Notes under the pieces: model-generated
Told to the model about the DNA's origin: nothing
Database searches by the model: none
The model's input: only the letters and a program-made list of their open reading frames with translations
Shown here: positions 40,766 to 51,997 of the stretch, piece by piece
Layout: each line of letters begins with the position of its first letter
Position numbering within the stretch: position 1 is the first letter of the stretch
Program-made: the position numbers and the translations under genes
From: Panagrolaimus kolymaensis
Lineage: Eukaryota > Nematoda > Chromadorea > Rhabditida > Panagrolaimidae
Direction of reading: 5' to 3'
Length of the DNA stretch: 64,000 nucleotides
Assembly (NCBI GenBank): GCA_028622995.1
Contig: JAJQJQ010000030.1
Location: 1,240,001 to 1,304,000 of the forward strand

Positions 40766-43700
40766 TTAAGCATCAAAACATTCTCCATAGTTTGCTTATT
40801 CAGAGTGAAAGGCTGGGGCATTTTTTGTTGTTGCAAAATATCCAAGTCCTTTTTTTTGTGATACTTCATAGTAAAAAAATATAAAACTTCAAATATTTTT
40901 TTTGCAAACTTTTTTAAAAATTTATTTCTAAAAATAAATAAAAATGCACCAAAAAACTTTTCTTTCTCTCTATTTTCTTTCTTTTTCTTTTTTTGTTTTT
41001 GTCACCACACAATCTTCTGAATCACTAAGTACTAACGTACTTACGTACCTAATTTAGCTGCAGCAACTAGCAAAAGCAGCAACAACGTCAAAACATAAAA
41101 AAAACATAAATATTGTATTTAATTTTAATTTACTAAATCCCATTTATAGAATTATAATTAATTGCGTTTCAAAAAAAAGAAGAAAGAAGAAATGTATTTA
41201 ATGTGTTATCCGGTTAATTGTTAATAATTCATATACATACGTATGTAGATATATATTGCAAAATGTAGTTTTCTTTTACAAGATTAAAGGTTACGTAGTT
41301 ATTTAGTTGCTTAATTTTACCGAATCGAGCAAATAATAACTTACATAAATAAAAAAAGTTTACCCAAGCAAAAAATAATCTTTTTAATTAAACAAATTGA
41401 AAGAAAAAAATGCCCAAATTTTGTTCAATAAATTGTGTATTTTTCACACAAGAAAAAAAGCAATAAAATTTTTAAATTAATTTTAAAATTATGCTTTGTG
41501 TTTTATTGATAAATAAAAAGGGCAATGATTCGTGAAAAATAAAACTATTAATGCAAAACTAACTAAATATTTATCGGAAAAAGAAAAGAAATGCAACAAA
41601 AAAAAAGACTTATCAATACCAGCAAAAATGTTGTTTCACCAATATCACGTCTTTTGAAAATTTATAAAAGAAATGTTATTATTCGATGCTTGAATGCTGC
41701 TACATCAAAGATTTTACTATTAGAAATTTTTTTGGTGATGATCAAAAATCCCTAAAATATATCGAAATTTAAAATCATTCAAAAAGTTGGCTGCGAAAAA
41801 AAAATCGAAACGAAAGGACACGAAAAAGGATGTATTTGTGGGAAAGTTTTAAAACAGGCATTTGAAAACCAAAAAAAAATCTCACATTCTCGATTGAAAC
41901 AAAAAATAGTTACTCTTCTCATTGATTATTCCAAAGCACAAATTGCTCTGAGATGCCCAAACATTAACCTTTAAAAAATCACTTTATCGCCGTTTCTTGT
42001 TTTACTTGTCTTGGTGCCATTTTATAAAAATATGCATAATTGTATCGAGAAAAAAAAATTGTCATAGTTTTTCATTTTTTGTCTTTCGAAAATAAAAGTA
42101 TTGTATTTAAAAGATTTTTTAAAATATTTATTGTGTAATATTTTACATTTTTTTGTTTTTGTTGAAAATAATCTGTTTTTTAACATTTTTTTAAAACTCC
42201 TTTAAGGTAACATTTCAGCCAGCGGTCATCAGCTGCTTGTATCATCGAGACATTTAATAACTACATGATATATCCCCCACAAGAAAATAAATGTCAAAAA
42301 TGACTATAAAGCTGACTGACTAAAGAAAAGTAAAGTTTAAAAAAAGAAGGTACGTTACAAAATTCTGAGAAACAACAGAAAAAAACTGAGAAAACCATGT
42401 GCATCCCAAAAACTAATATTTATGGAGTTAAAAAAAATTTAAAGGTCTCGACAAAATTTAAAAAAGATAGTTGTATTATTTATTTATTATTTTCGTTGTC
42501 GTTTTGAAATAAAGTTTAAGGATAGATAGCATTTTAGTCAGCCACAACATAACCTTTTCTTAAATCCAATTTACTTTAGTAGTGGCATTAATAATAAAAA
42601 AAATGGTTTAAGAAACTAGTACAAATTATGGCTTCGTATTGGATTCAATGTCCTTTTAATCCTTTGTTGTTATTTTTGTTTAAGGATTTTGTTTAATGTC
42701 AAGTAGTGAAACGTTCAAAAACGAAAATAATAAATAAAGAAAAGTACATTGATGCTTTTGAAATTTTTATTATTATTATGAGCTCAAATGAAAATTAATT
42801 TTAGGGATTTTAACTAAAAAAGGGATATGAAGTTTGATTGCGTGAAACACGAATAAATTTTGGGTCATTATTATTTTGGAGTCAAGTTTTAACTCAAAAT
42901 ATCAAAATTTAAAAGGTTCGTGTAAATTTAGTAAAATTGTGTTGAAAAAAAGGGAAGTTACTATGCAAAAAATCTAGCCTTATAAATTGCATGATGAACC
43001 TAAACTTGCATGGAAAATTTCATACCTTGATGCGACTTTGTAAGATATTTATTTTTATTATCTTTACACGCAAATTACTCATTTTTAATGAACTCTAAAA
43101 AAATCAAAAATAACATCATTTTTGTTGTTTTAAAGAAACTCATTTTAGATATTATTTCCCAGAATGGCACCCAAAAAAGGGATATTAAACCTAAAACAAC
43201 AAATGAAAAAATGTTACTTAAAGTATTAAAGAAAATAAGAAAATTTTGGGATAATAGGAATTCCATGCTTAAGCACCTTATCCTCAAACCAAAAAAATAC
43301 CATAAACAGACATTGAGTGTACTTATTATTTTTAGCTATCACTACTTTAAATTTTGTGGGTTTTAACTATTACTTGATCATTCAACAACAATGTCAAAAT
43401 TTGTATGCAAATTATTATATTCTGAAAGAAAGATAAAGCTTGTCAAGAATTTTTAAAATATGCATTATGAGTTGATTTTTTTGATAATGACTATTCAGTA
43501 AAAAAAAATTTTTAAAATTAGTTAAAGAAATTTGTTTATCGCCACAAAAAAGGTTTTTCGAATGAGTTTTTTTCCTCAACCCATCCACTAAAATAAATTT
43601 GATTGATTTTTCAAAAAATTTTAAGAAAAAAATGGAAGTAAATTATTTTTTTAAGGTAAGTACAAGATTCCAATACTTTTTGTTTATTTCCTCTCTTCTT

Positions 43701-46700
43701 TTTTTTTTTGCTACAGAATTGACAAATTCCTATTTTCTTGTCACCTTTTTTTTTATATTCTCTCACTCATGCTTTTGGTTTTTTTTCTCACATTAAAATA
43801 CAAAAAAACTTTTAATGTGCCAGGTTGTGCCGACGACAACATTTTTTTTATATATGTTTATGTATGCTATGAATGATGCATAATATGCATGCTTCATCAT
43901 CATCATCAGTCAGACATGCATGTGATTATTACTACAGTAAGTAAACATCAGCCGGCGGCTATATGGCATTTACATATATTTTATTTATATTTATATATAA
44001 TTTAATTTAAAAAATTTTATTTGTAAAAATAAAAAATATTTATTTCATTTTTTTTCCAAGTAAAAAAATTATCATAAATAATAATTTTTAAAATGTCAAG
44101 GTTTTAAAGTCGGTGTTTTTTCTTTTTGAAGTCATAATAGGGTTTATTAAAAAAAAGGTTATAATTTATTACTCCTCTGGTTGAGTAATAATAAATGCAT
44201 TCTAATTTTTTTAATGTTTTTTATGGCTAATCTGTACATGTTACGAAAAAAATAACAGTATCCCCACTAAAAATTATATGACTTTGCTAAAAAAAAGTGT
44301 CCTAAAAAAGCAGACGATAAAAGATAGCATAAAAACTTTCATTTTTTTTTCATTTTTAACTTAAAAAAATAAAAAGGTCACGCACAAAAAATAATTTTCT
44401 ATTGAAGCTTTTTTTTGTTGTTGGGTAAAATAAAAGGCTAACGATTGACTTGCGTGGAAAATGAAAAAGTCACAGGTTGGTTGCATTCATGCTTTGAACT
44501 TTTTGTATTTTAGTTTCTTTTCATAAAAAAAAGAAGAAAGCAAAAGTCTAAAATTAAAAGCAAAGTTTAAGTTATTATTTTTTTTTGACAATGGCTCATA
44601 AATTAACCTTTACTTCTGTTAGACAAAAAATACGGTAATGAATGACAATAATAAACTTCAATGTTACAAAATTTTATTTTTCATATTCTTTTAAATCAAA
44701 AGTGTGACTCTTTTGTTATTAATTTTGTAATAACAATTTAGGAAATCTATGTGTGTGGGATGGATTTCTGGCTGCTAACATGCGCTGGAAATATTTTTTT
44801 GTTACCGAAAAAGCAACCAATCGAGCACAATAAAAAAGAATCGTTTTTTATAGCATTTATGGAAAGCTTTCTCCTTTTGAAATCCAGTTTTGAGTATTAA
44901 TGATAAAAATGGAGATACTGTATTAAAGATTCATAAAACATGAAAAAACGCAAGATCGAGGAAAATTCATAAAAACAAAATTAGCAAAACGTCAAATGTG
45001 AAAAAAAAGTATGGTCGGTGTTTTCACCTCAAAAAAATAATCTTATGGGATTCGCGATAAAAAAGAATATGGATATTTTTTGGAAGAAAAGAAAAAAATA
45101 AACGTATTTTTAAAACTCCGCTTTCATTTTTTCTAAATTTAAAAACTAAATATCAAATTTTGCAAAAACTCCAAATTTTTTGAAAGTTTCTTATACTTTG
45201 ATCAAAAATGAATACAAAACTTTTTGCAACAAAAAAAAGATACATATCTTGAAATATAAACTATCTACCGTAATTAATATATCTCGAATTTTTTTTGATA
45301 AAAAGCAACAATAAATAAAAAGAACCCGATGATACTAAATTCTTTCAAAATTTAAACAAAGTTCAAGGAAAAGTAAGCTACAAAAAAAAAAAAAAAAAAA
45401 CTGCTTGGAAAAAAGTTTTCTATTTTTTTTTGCAAGAAATATGTATAAATTTTCTTGGAAATCCCAAAAGTAGCGTTGCAACTAAATAAAACTACTAATT
45501 ATAATTATTTACGATTGCACTTTTCACGTGAAATTTTTTCATAGACAAAGAAACGAGAGAAAGAAAAAAACTTCTGCGGCTTTTTTTGCTGATTTGCAGT
45601 ACCAGGCATTTTTTTTAATAATAAGAAATACATTTTTTTTGCAAAGTCAGTGAAGCAAAAAAAAAAGTATTTTAGTAATGAAAAAAAAGAGTAAAAGTTT
45701 AAAACAGAATTTATTTAAATGAAGAAAAAAAAGCTACAGTAAATTTGAGAAAGACGACGCAGGTGATTAAATTAACAAAAACCTAATTAAAGCCTAGGAG
45801 TTGTCTTTGCATTTTGTTTTTTGTTTGTAAAGGTCAAAATCAAGCTGCAAATTTTTTTTCTCGCATTCTTTTGAAGCCTACTCATTTTTGCTAAATGTTA
45901 AATAATCCAAACACAAAATTCTTCTGCATTTTTTGAGAGCAAAAAACAGCTGCTCTTTTTTATTTTGAATTTTCGTTTATACCTACTTCTTTACTTTAAA
46001 AAAAGAATCTCTAGAATTTGATGAATTTAAAACCATTTTCACTATGATTTGATTTTCAAAGTTAAAAAAGTAATTTCTGATCTATCATTTCATCGTTTGC
46101 TTTTTAACCAGAAAGTTATCACATCTCTTAGGTCTTTCCACAAAAAAAAAAAGAAGATCGATTGCTTATTTGAATTTTTTGATTGAATTAGCTTTTTTGA
46201 TGTTTGTCGTTTTAAATCTTTTCTACCTTTCCGCGCTTTTCATTTTCAGATAAAAACCACTCAATTACGTATTACTCCCGAAAAAAAAAATTGCTTTTAA
46301 AATTAAAAAACAATAATCGACGTAATAAAATGTCATGGATTACTAATGTATACAATTCATATTCATTGCCAATATACTTACTACAAAGCAACAATTGCGT
46401 AAGAAACTCAATTGTTCCAAGCTTAAGTAAGTACATAACTAATCAAAAAAAAAACACACACACAGACTAAAAGAAAAGTTCAATGCTATGTTTTTTAAGA
46501 CTTTAAAAAAAATTAAAATTAAAAAAAAGTAAAAAGACAAAAGTTGTTTTGTTACTTTAGAATAGCTATGAGGCCATGACATTTAAAAAAATGATTTAAA
46601 ACAATAGATTCAAAATTCATTATGAAACGCAAGCAAATAGCTTTCGAGGAGACCTGACGCATAAATATTATTAATCAAGAAACAATTATACAAATGGAAA

Positions 46701-47538
46701 TAAGAAAAAAAAATACAGTAAATAAAAAAATTTAGATTCCTCAGAGTTGAAAAAGATTTCAACATTGAAAGTTCGAGTCAAAAATTTTATCGTGGGCGAG
46801 TAAATCTCACGAAGAAAAAAAAAACAAATATGTTATGTTTGATTTTAAATTGTTGTAAGAAAAAAAAAAACCACCAAAAACACAAAATGACTGACAAAAA
46901 TAGCTCGTTTTTTGTGTTAAAAAAGTTTTTTCTATTTTTCTCCTGATCATTTTTTTTTATTATTATTATTTCAAAATACTGACAGACTAGGTTCAGCTGC
47001 CAAAAATAAAAATAAATTGTCAAAAACAAAAAAAGAAGAATGATTGTTGATTTCAAGAAAAATCAAAATTGAACGTCAAAAGATCATTGACCGAAGACGA
47101 TGATCTCAAAAAAAAGCTAATGGTTAAAAACTTGAAAAGATAAAATTTAATTTAACCTTAAAATGTCCCTAAAATTCATTAAAGAAAAACAAATTAAAAA
47201 ATTGTACCTATTTTAAAATAAAAAAGTAAAAAAAAGACTCCGCTTTTCGCAACAAAAACATAAAACACATTCCAAAAACAATCCGAAAATAAACCAAACG
47301 AAAAAAAATCATGAAACGATCAACCCAAAACACGCCACCGACAAAAAAAAATAATTTGAATCTAAAAATAGCCATTCCAAAAAAACAAGTTGCAATATTT
47401 TGATGTCGTCATAACAAAAAATAAATCATTAAAAAGGTTTTTGATTTACAACAACACTATTTTTTTCTCTCCAGTTTACTTACTTAAAATAAATGCAGCA
47501 AAAAAAATATTATTTACCGCCAAAATTTATTTTTTAGG
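40766..47538. other. 6.8-kb gene-poor AT-rich region between two MITEs
   Basis: No supportable gene. Low-complexity open frames occur, for example near 43.1 and 43.6 kb, but have no family resemblance. A run of 19 A is at about 45382-45400. Several TAC(C/G)GTA motifs are present (44631, 45266). Confidence 0.45.
45382..45400 (+). repeat. Poly(A) tract of 19 bases
   Basis: An uninterrupted A run, the longest noticed in the window. It is not accompanied by a recognisable retroposed sequence. Confidence 0.8.
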
Positions 47539-47542
47539 TTAA

Positions 47543-47788
47543 AGGGGGAGTCCCACCTGACTCAAATTTTTGCTTACGACATGTTTTACCTCCTAGCGCG
47601 AAAGTTCTTTGTCAAGTCCATTTCGAAAGACTTGGAAAACTCAAAAAAAATTCGAAAAACTTCGAAAAAAATATTTGTAAGGCTTGGTAAAGTTTCGAAA
47701 GCTTTTGAAATTGGCTTGACAAAGAACTTTCGCGCTAGGAGGTAAAACATGTCGTAAGCAAAAATTTGAGTCAGGTGGGACTCCCCCT
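47543..47788. mobile_element. Palindromic MITE flanked by TTAA
   Basis: A 246-bp element whose left arm (AGGGGGAGTCCCACCTGACT onward) is repeated as its reverse complement at the right end; the match runs for about 80 bases and reaches CTCCTAGCGCGAAAG and CTTTGTCAAG. TTAA at 47539-47542 and 47789-47792 flanks it exactly, like the target duplication of piggyBac-type transposases. Because TTAA is itself palindromic, a TA duplication with ends AAGGGGG (Tc1/mariner-type) fits the same bases. The loop region contains degenerate TTCGAAA words. There is no transposase ORF, so it is non-autonomous. Its ends differ from those of the element at 40.5 kb. Confidence 0.88.
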
Positions 47789-47792
47789 TTAA

Positions 47793-50700
47793 AAAATATT
47801 TTGTCTACGAAAAAAATAAATAGCGACAACGACCACGAGAATACAGTAACGCAACCTTTACGATGATGGTGCCAGGCCTTAACAACTTGAGCATCATCAT
47901 TATTATGTATATGTGTTAATTTTAATATTTGATTTATGAGCTTGTTGTATTTACATGTAAAAAGCACAAATACACGCGCATACGTAAATTGTATTTTTAG
48001 TTTTAAAAGTTCACGGGTTTTTTTTTTTGCAAACTTTTTTATGGCTGCTTTTTACTAAGCTTAAGTTAAACAAAAATAGCACAGATGAAGAAGAAAAATT
48101 ACGGTAATGCATGCTTCTTCAGCTTCAAAGATTAGATTAAAAATTAGAAAAATTAAATGAAAGATTTAAACAAAAAAAATGAAAAAATCAAAGATTGAAA
48201 TTTTGATGATTTAAACTTTAAAGTTTAAACTTTAAATGTCTGAGAAATAATGCTAAAGGTTAAAAGACAATCTAATAGTAATACGGCAGGTGATAGAAAA
48301 TACCATAAAATTTATTCATACAAAAATAAAACTCAAAAATCAAAGGTGCTGCCGCTGCAACGAAAGGTCAAAAAATTACAAATAAAATTCTAAAAATTTA
48401 GCGAAGAATCAATCCTCACTTTAAAAAATTGGTTTTGATAACAACAAAAATTTCATATGGGCAGTAAATCTATCAAAAAATCTTGAAAAAAAAAAGCGAC
48501 TAAAAATGTATTGGAAAAAGTCAAAAAAACAAACAACCAAGTTCTTATTTTTAGGCTAATATATGTCTTCCTTCCATTGAAAAACAAAAAAACGAGTTTT
48601 TGACTTGCAATCATTCAAAATTCTATCGATAAAAAACCCTTTCATTTCGAGGGTTGTTGGTTACTCTTTTCAAGTTTCGCATTTTTCCTTATTTTTTTTT
48701 TTTAGTTTTTGTGGTGATTTTTAACAAAAAAATGAATTTAATAAAAGTTAGGTATTACAATTATTTTATTCACTGTATCAGGTTGTAGTGAACGTAGCAA
48801 TTAATAATGGCTCGGGTCTCTGTTGTTTATGCTCGAATATTCCCACATTTTTCCCTTTTTTTCATTTTCTTCTCAAAAAAACTTCTTTGCAAGAAGTATC
48901 AAAATCTTGATTAACTAACTCCCTCTTTCACATATTTTTAAACTTTGTTATCTATCTATTTCTCAACCATGGTTCCACAACATCGAAGAAAAAGAATTGT
49001 TTATACTCCAACAAAAAAAAAATTTCTGGCGCCATTTTTCTTTTCATTCTGAGAATACTATGTCCCTTTTTGACTGTTTGTTCAAGGTTAAAATCATCTG
49101 TTTTCAATCAAAAAAATTTTTTGGCTTCAAAGCACCTTGAAAAGTCACTATTCATCAACAACAACAAAAAATTAAATTGATGATAGTTGTAATTAATCAA
49201 AAAATCAAAGCAACTAAGAAAAAAAAATTATTGTCGTCGAGAGTTCTAAGTATTTACTTACATTTTTTTTACAAAAGAAGATTAAAATATTTTTTAGGGA
49301 AAAAAATAAAAATGTTTAATCTGCTTTATTGTAAGCAGAAACGGAGAAAATTCTCCAACAAAAAAATAAAAATATTTTCAAATATGCTTAAAAGTTTAAA
49401 CTTCGCTCGATCCTTATTTTTAACACGCACAAAAAAAATATAATTTAAAACCCGGTCAAAGAATAAAATGTTAGATATAAAAAAAAGGTGCGGCGGCTGA
49501 GAAACGATACGGTATATTTAAAAACAAAATTTTTTGTAAGATGCATAAGCAAAAATCACATAAATGGAACAAACAAAAAAGGTATTTTCCTCTTTTTTAA
49601 GTTTTAGCAACAAACAAAAAAATAAGAACAAAAGAATAGAATTAAAATATATTATTTGGAGCTGTTGTTGATAACACACAAACACGCACAAGGAAGAAAC
49701 AAAAAATGAATCCGTTACGGAACAACCAACCCCAACAACTATTGTGTTTTATTTTTTGTCCACAAAAATAAAATAAAATAGTAAGATTAAAATATTTTTA
49801 AGAACAGGACACATTCCACATGATTAAACTTTTTATTTTTTTGTATTAAAGTTTTTTTGATAATCTTAAAACCAGCGAAAATCACAAAGTAAAAAGGAGA
49901 AAAAAAAGTGCGAAAAGCTCAAAAGAATTTTATTTGTTTGTGAGAAGAATTTTTGTTTTTTGGAATGATAGATAGCAAAAAAAATTTGAGGGGCCAAGTT
50001 TAAAATAAAAATAATTTTTTTAAAGCCTTTCTTATTTCCATGGAGCTTTTTAGAGTAGTTTTTTGCGGAGAAAAAATAAAACAGGATCCAATAATTTCTT
50101 TTTTAGAAAAGAAATAAAACAGCGACGATTGGAAAAAATGTTGACAAGGAAGAAATATTTTATATGAAAGTTTATAAATCAACGATGATCAATCAAATCA
50201 GTCAATTAATTAATTAATTGTGTTAGATCTAACCTGATTTTAAAAAAAAGTCAGTAAATTAAATTTTCATTTTGATGCAATCGGAAATATATATTTTTTA
50301 CTAATTTCTTAAAAAACTAGAGACGTAGCATTAATTAAATAAATATTCCAAAAAAACAAACTATGATCGAAAAAATCGGAACAAAAAAACTATATATTTT
50401 TGATGATAAAACTTTTCCTTTTTTCACAAAATAAAAACATTTTTGATAGCAAAATAAAATTTACTCGTTTTAAATCGGAGTGTTTTGTCCTACAAAAGTT
50501 ACTATGATACATGGGTTTTTATCCAGAGCTCTCACTGTTGGCTTTAATTTGGATTTAATTATAATTTTATTAAAGAGAAGTAAAAAATTTAGTCAGTCAA
50601 AAAGCAAGAAAGAAAGAAAAGAATTACAATATATTTCAAGTTTTGCTCATGAAAAACATATATGAAATAATAAATTAGAAGAACGTAAACTTTTGATTTT

Positions 50701-51453
50701 ATAAACTTTTATTTAATGGGTTTCCAACGAAAAATCATTTAATCGTTTACGCTTGTTACTTCCTTTCTCTTTTAAACAAACACAAGGAATGAATAATGAA
50801 ATAAGTATACTTCGAAAAACATATTCATATAGTGATGATGGTGACTAAACTTTGTGACGATGATGACGACGCCAAACACCAATGAATGAGCAAATATGCA
50901 ATTAAAGGGTGGCGATTCTCAGTGTATGTGTAATTTTTAATAAGACATTAAAAAAGGAATTAAAATTTTTTTCAAATTAAAATGTGAGTAATGCCACTTT
51001 TTAAATTGGAGGCTATAGTGAAACTTGAAATTTTTTGATGTTGATAAAAGCCAAAAAGTTTAGCTAGCAGTGGATAAAAAAATGATGGATAAAGTCTAGG
51101 AACAAACTTTCTAAAAAAAAGTTACATAAAATCCTGTTCGAAGGATGACTTTATTTACACAATTTGTAACCCAACTTTATTACAGTATTATTTTTAATTT
51201 AAACTACAAACAAAAAAAGAAATTTGGATATGAGTCATCATTACTTTTTTTAATTTTCTTTTTTTTTAACTTTCTTGAAGAAAAAAAATTAAATGCTACA
51301 ATATTTTTATGAAAAATGTCAACCTTGTTTAGAAGAAGAAAGCTATAATTTTGAATTATTTTTATTTCAGCTGCTGCTTTTAAAAGTTTATAACAACAAC
51401 GTAAAAGAAAAAAATGCTTTGGATGTATGTATGCTTATGATTCATTTAATTAT
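47793..51453. other. 3.7-kb gene-poor AT-rich region left of the retrotransposon
   Basis: No conserved gene seen. It contains a near-palindromic AAACTTTAAAGTTT-type repeat at about 48211-48236, TAC(C/G)GTA motifs at 48100 and 49508, and a short ORF (51293 onward) that runs into the left LTR of the retrotransposon. Confidence 0.45.
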
Positions 51454-51458
51454 AAACC
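51454..51458 (+). other. Target-site duplication AAACC, left copy
   Basis: AAACC directly precedes the left LTR and recurs directly after the right LTR at 53841-53845. A 5-bp duplication is usual for Ty3/Gypsy and BEL integrases. Confidence 0.9.
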
Positions 51459-51675
51459 TGATGAAGCAAATTGCCGCAAAGTATGGCTTTATGGAACTAA
51501 TGAAGAATAGCGAGAGCAGCGAAGCTCCAGCCTAAAAACTTTTGATTGCCTTTCACTTTAGCCACTTTCTTTATCTGTTACTTTTTACGCTTGTCTGTGT
51601 GTTTGTGCCAGCTGATAGCTGCTTAATAAATATTATTGTTATTTATCATCGCCTAAACAAACCGCTGCCTTAGCA
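51459..51675 (+). repeat. 5' LTR (217 bp)
   Basis: Starts TGATGAAGCAAA and ends GCCTTAGCA. It carries a polyadenylation signal AATAAA at 51625-51630 within GCTTAATAAATATT, and a TG-rich stretch (CTGTGTGTTTGTG) upstream of it. The promoter elements cannot be pinpointed. No difference from the 3' LTR was seen. Confidence 0.95.
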
Positions 51676-51676
51676 T

Positions 51677-51694
51677 TGGTGACGAGGTGCGTGT
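51677..51694 (+). other. Primer-binding site of the retrotransposon
   Basis: TGGTGACGAGGTGCG starts one base after the terminal CA of the left LTR. The TGG complements the CCA tail of a tRNA 3' end, the usual minus-strand primer. The tRNA was not identified. Confidence 0.65.
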
Positions 51695-51997
51695 TTTTAG
51701 CCTTTGATATAATCTTGATTGCAAGATTATTGGGATCAACGAAAACAGCTGATTTTGGATTTAAAAAGCAAGGATCTTGTTTTATCAGCATCCAAATATA
51801 CTCGTGAACGTTTATAAAGCTTGGATACAAGTCTTTATCATCTAAAAAGCCTCCGAAGAGAACATCGTCAGCAGCAGAATCAGCGTGGTAATTTTGCGAG
51901 ATCTTGAAACAAGAGTCTCAGTGAAAAAGAACTTCTTGAGCTTATCAGCAAGCTTTTAAACGGATCGTGTTACCCATCAACTACAAGTAACTACAAC

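Noticed and set aside
43075..43366. Open frames on both strands over the same 290 bases
   Set aside because: Lys/Ile/Phe-rich, mutually overlapping, no conserved motif; likely chance.
47641..47967. Minus-strand 108-codon frame
   Set aside because: About half of it is the arm and loop of the palindromic MITE, so the frame is a by-product of the element.
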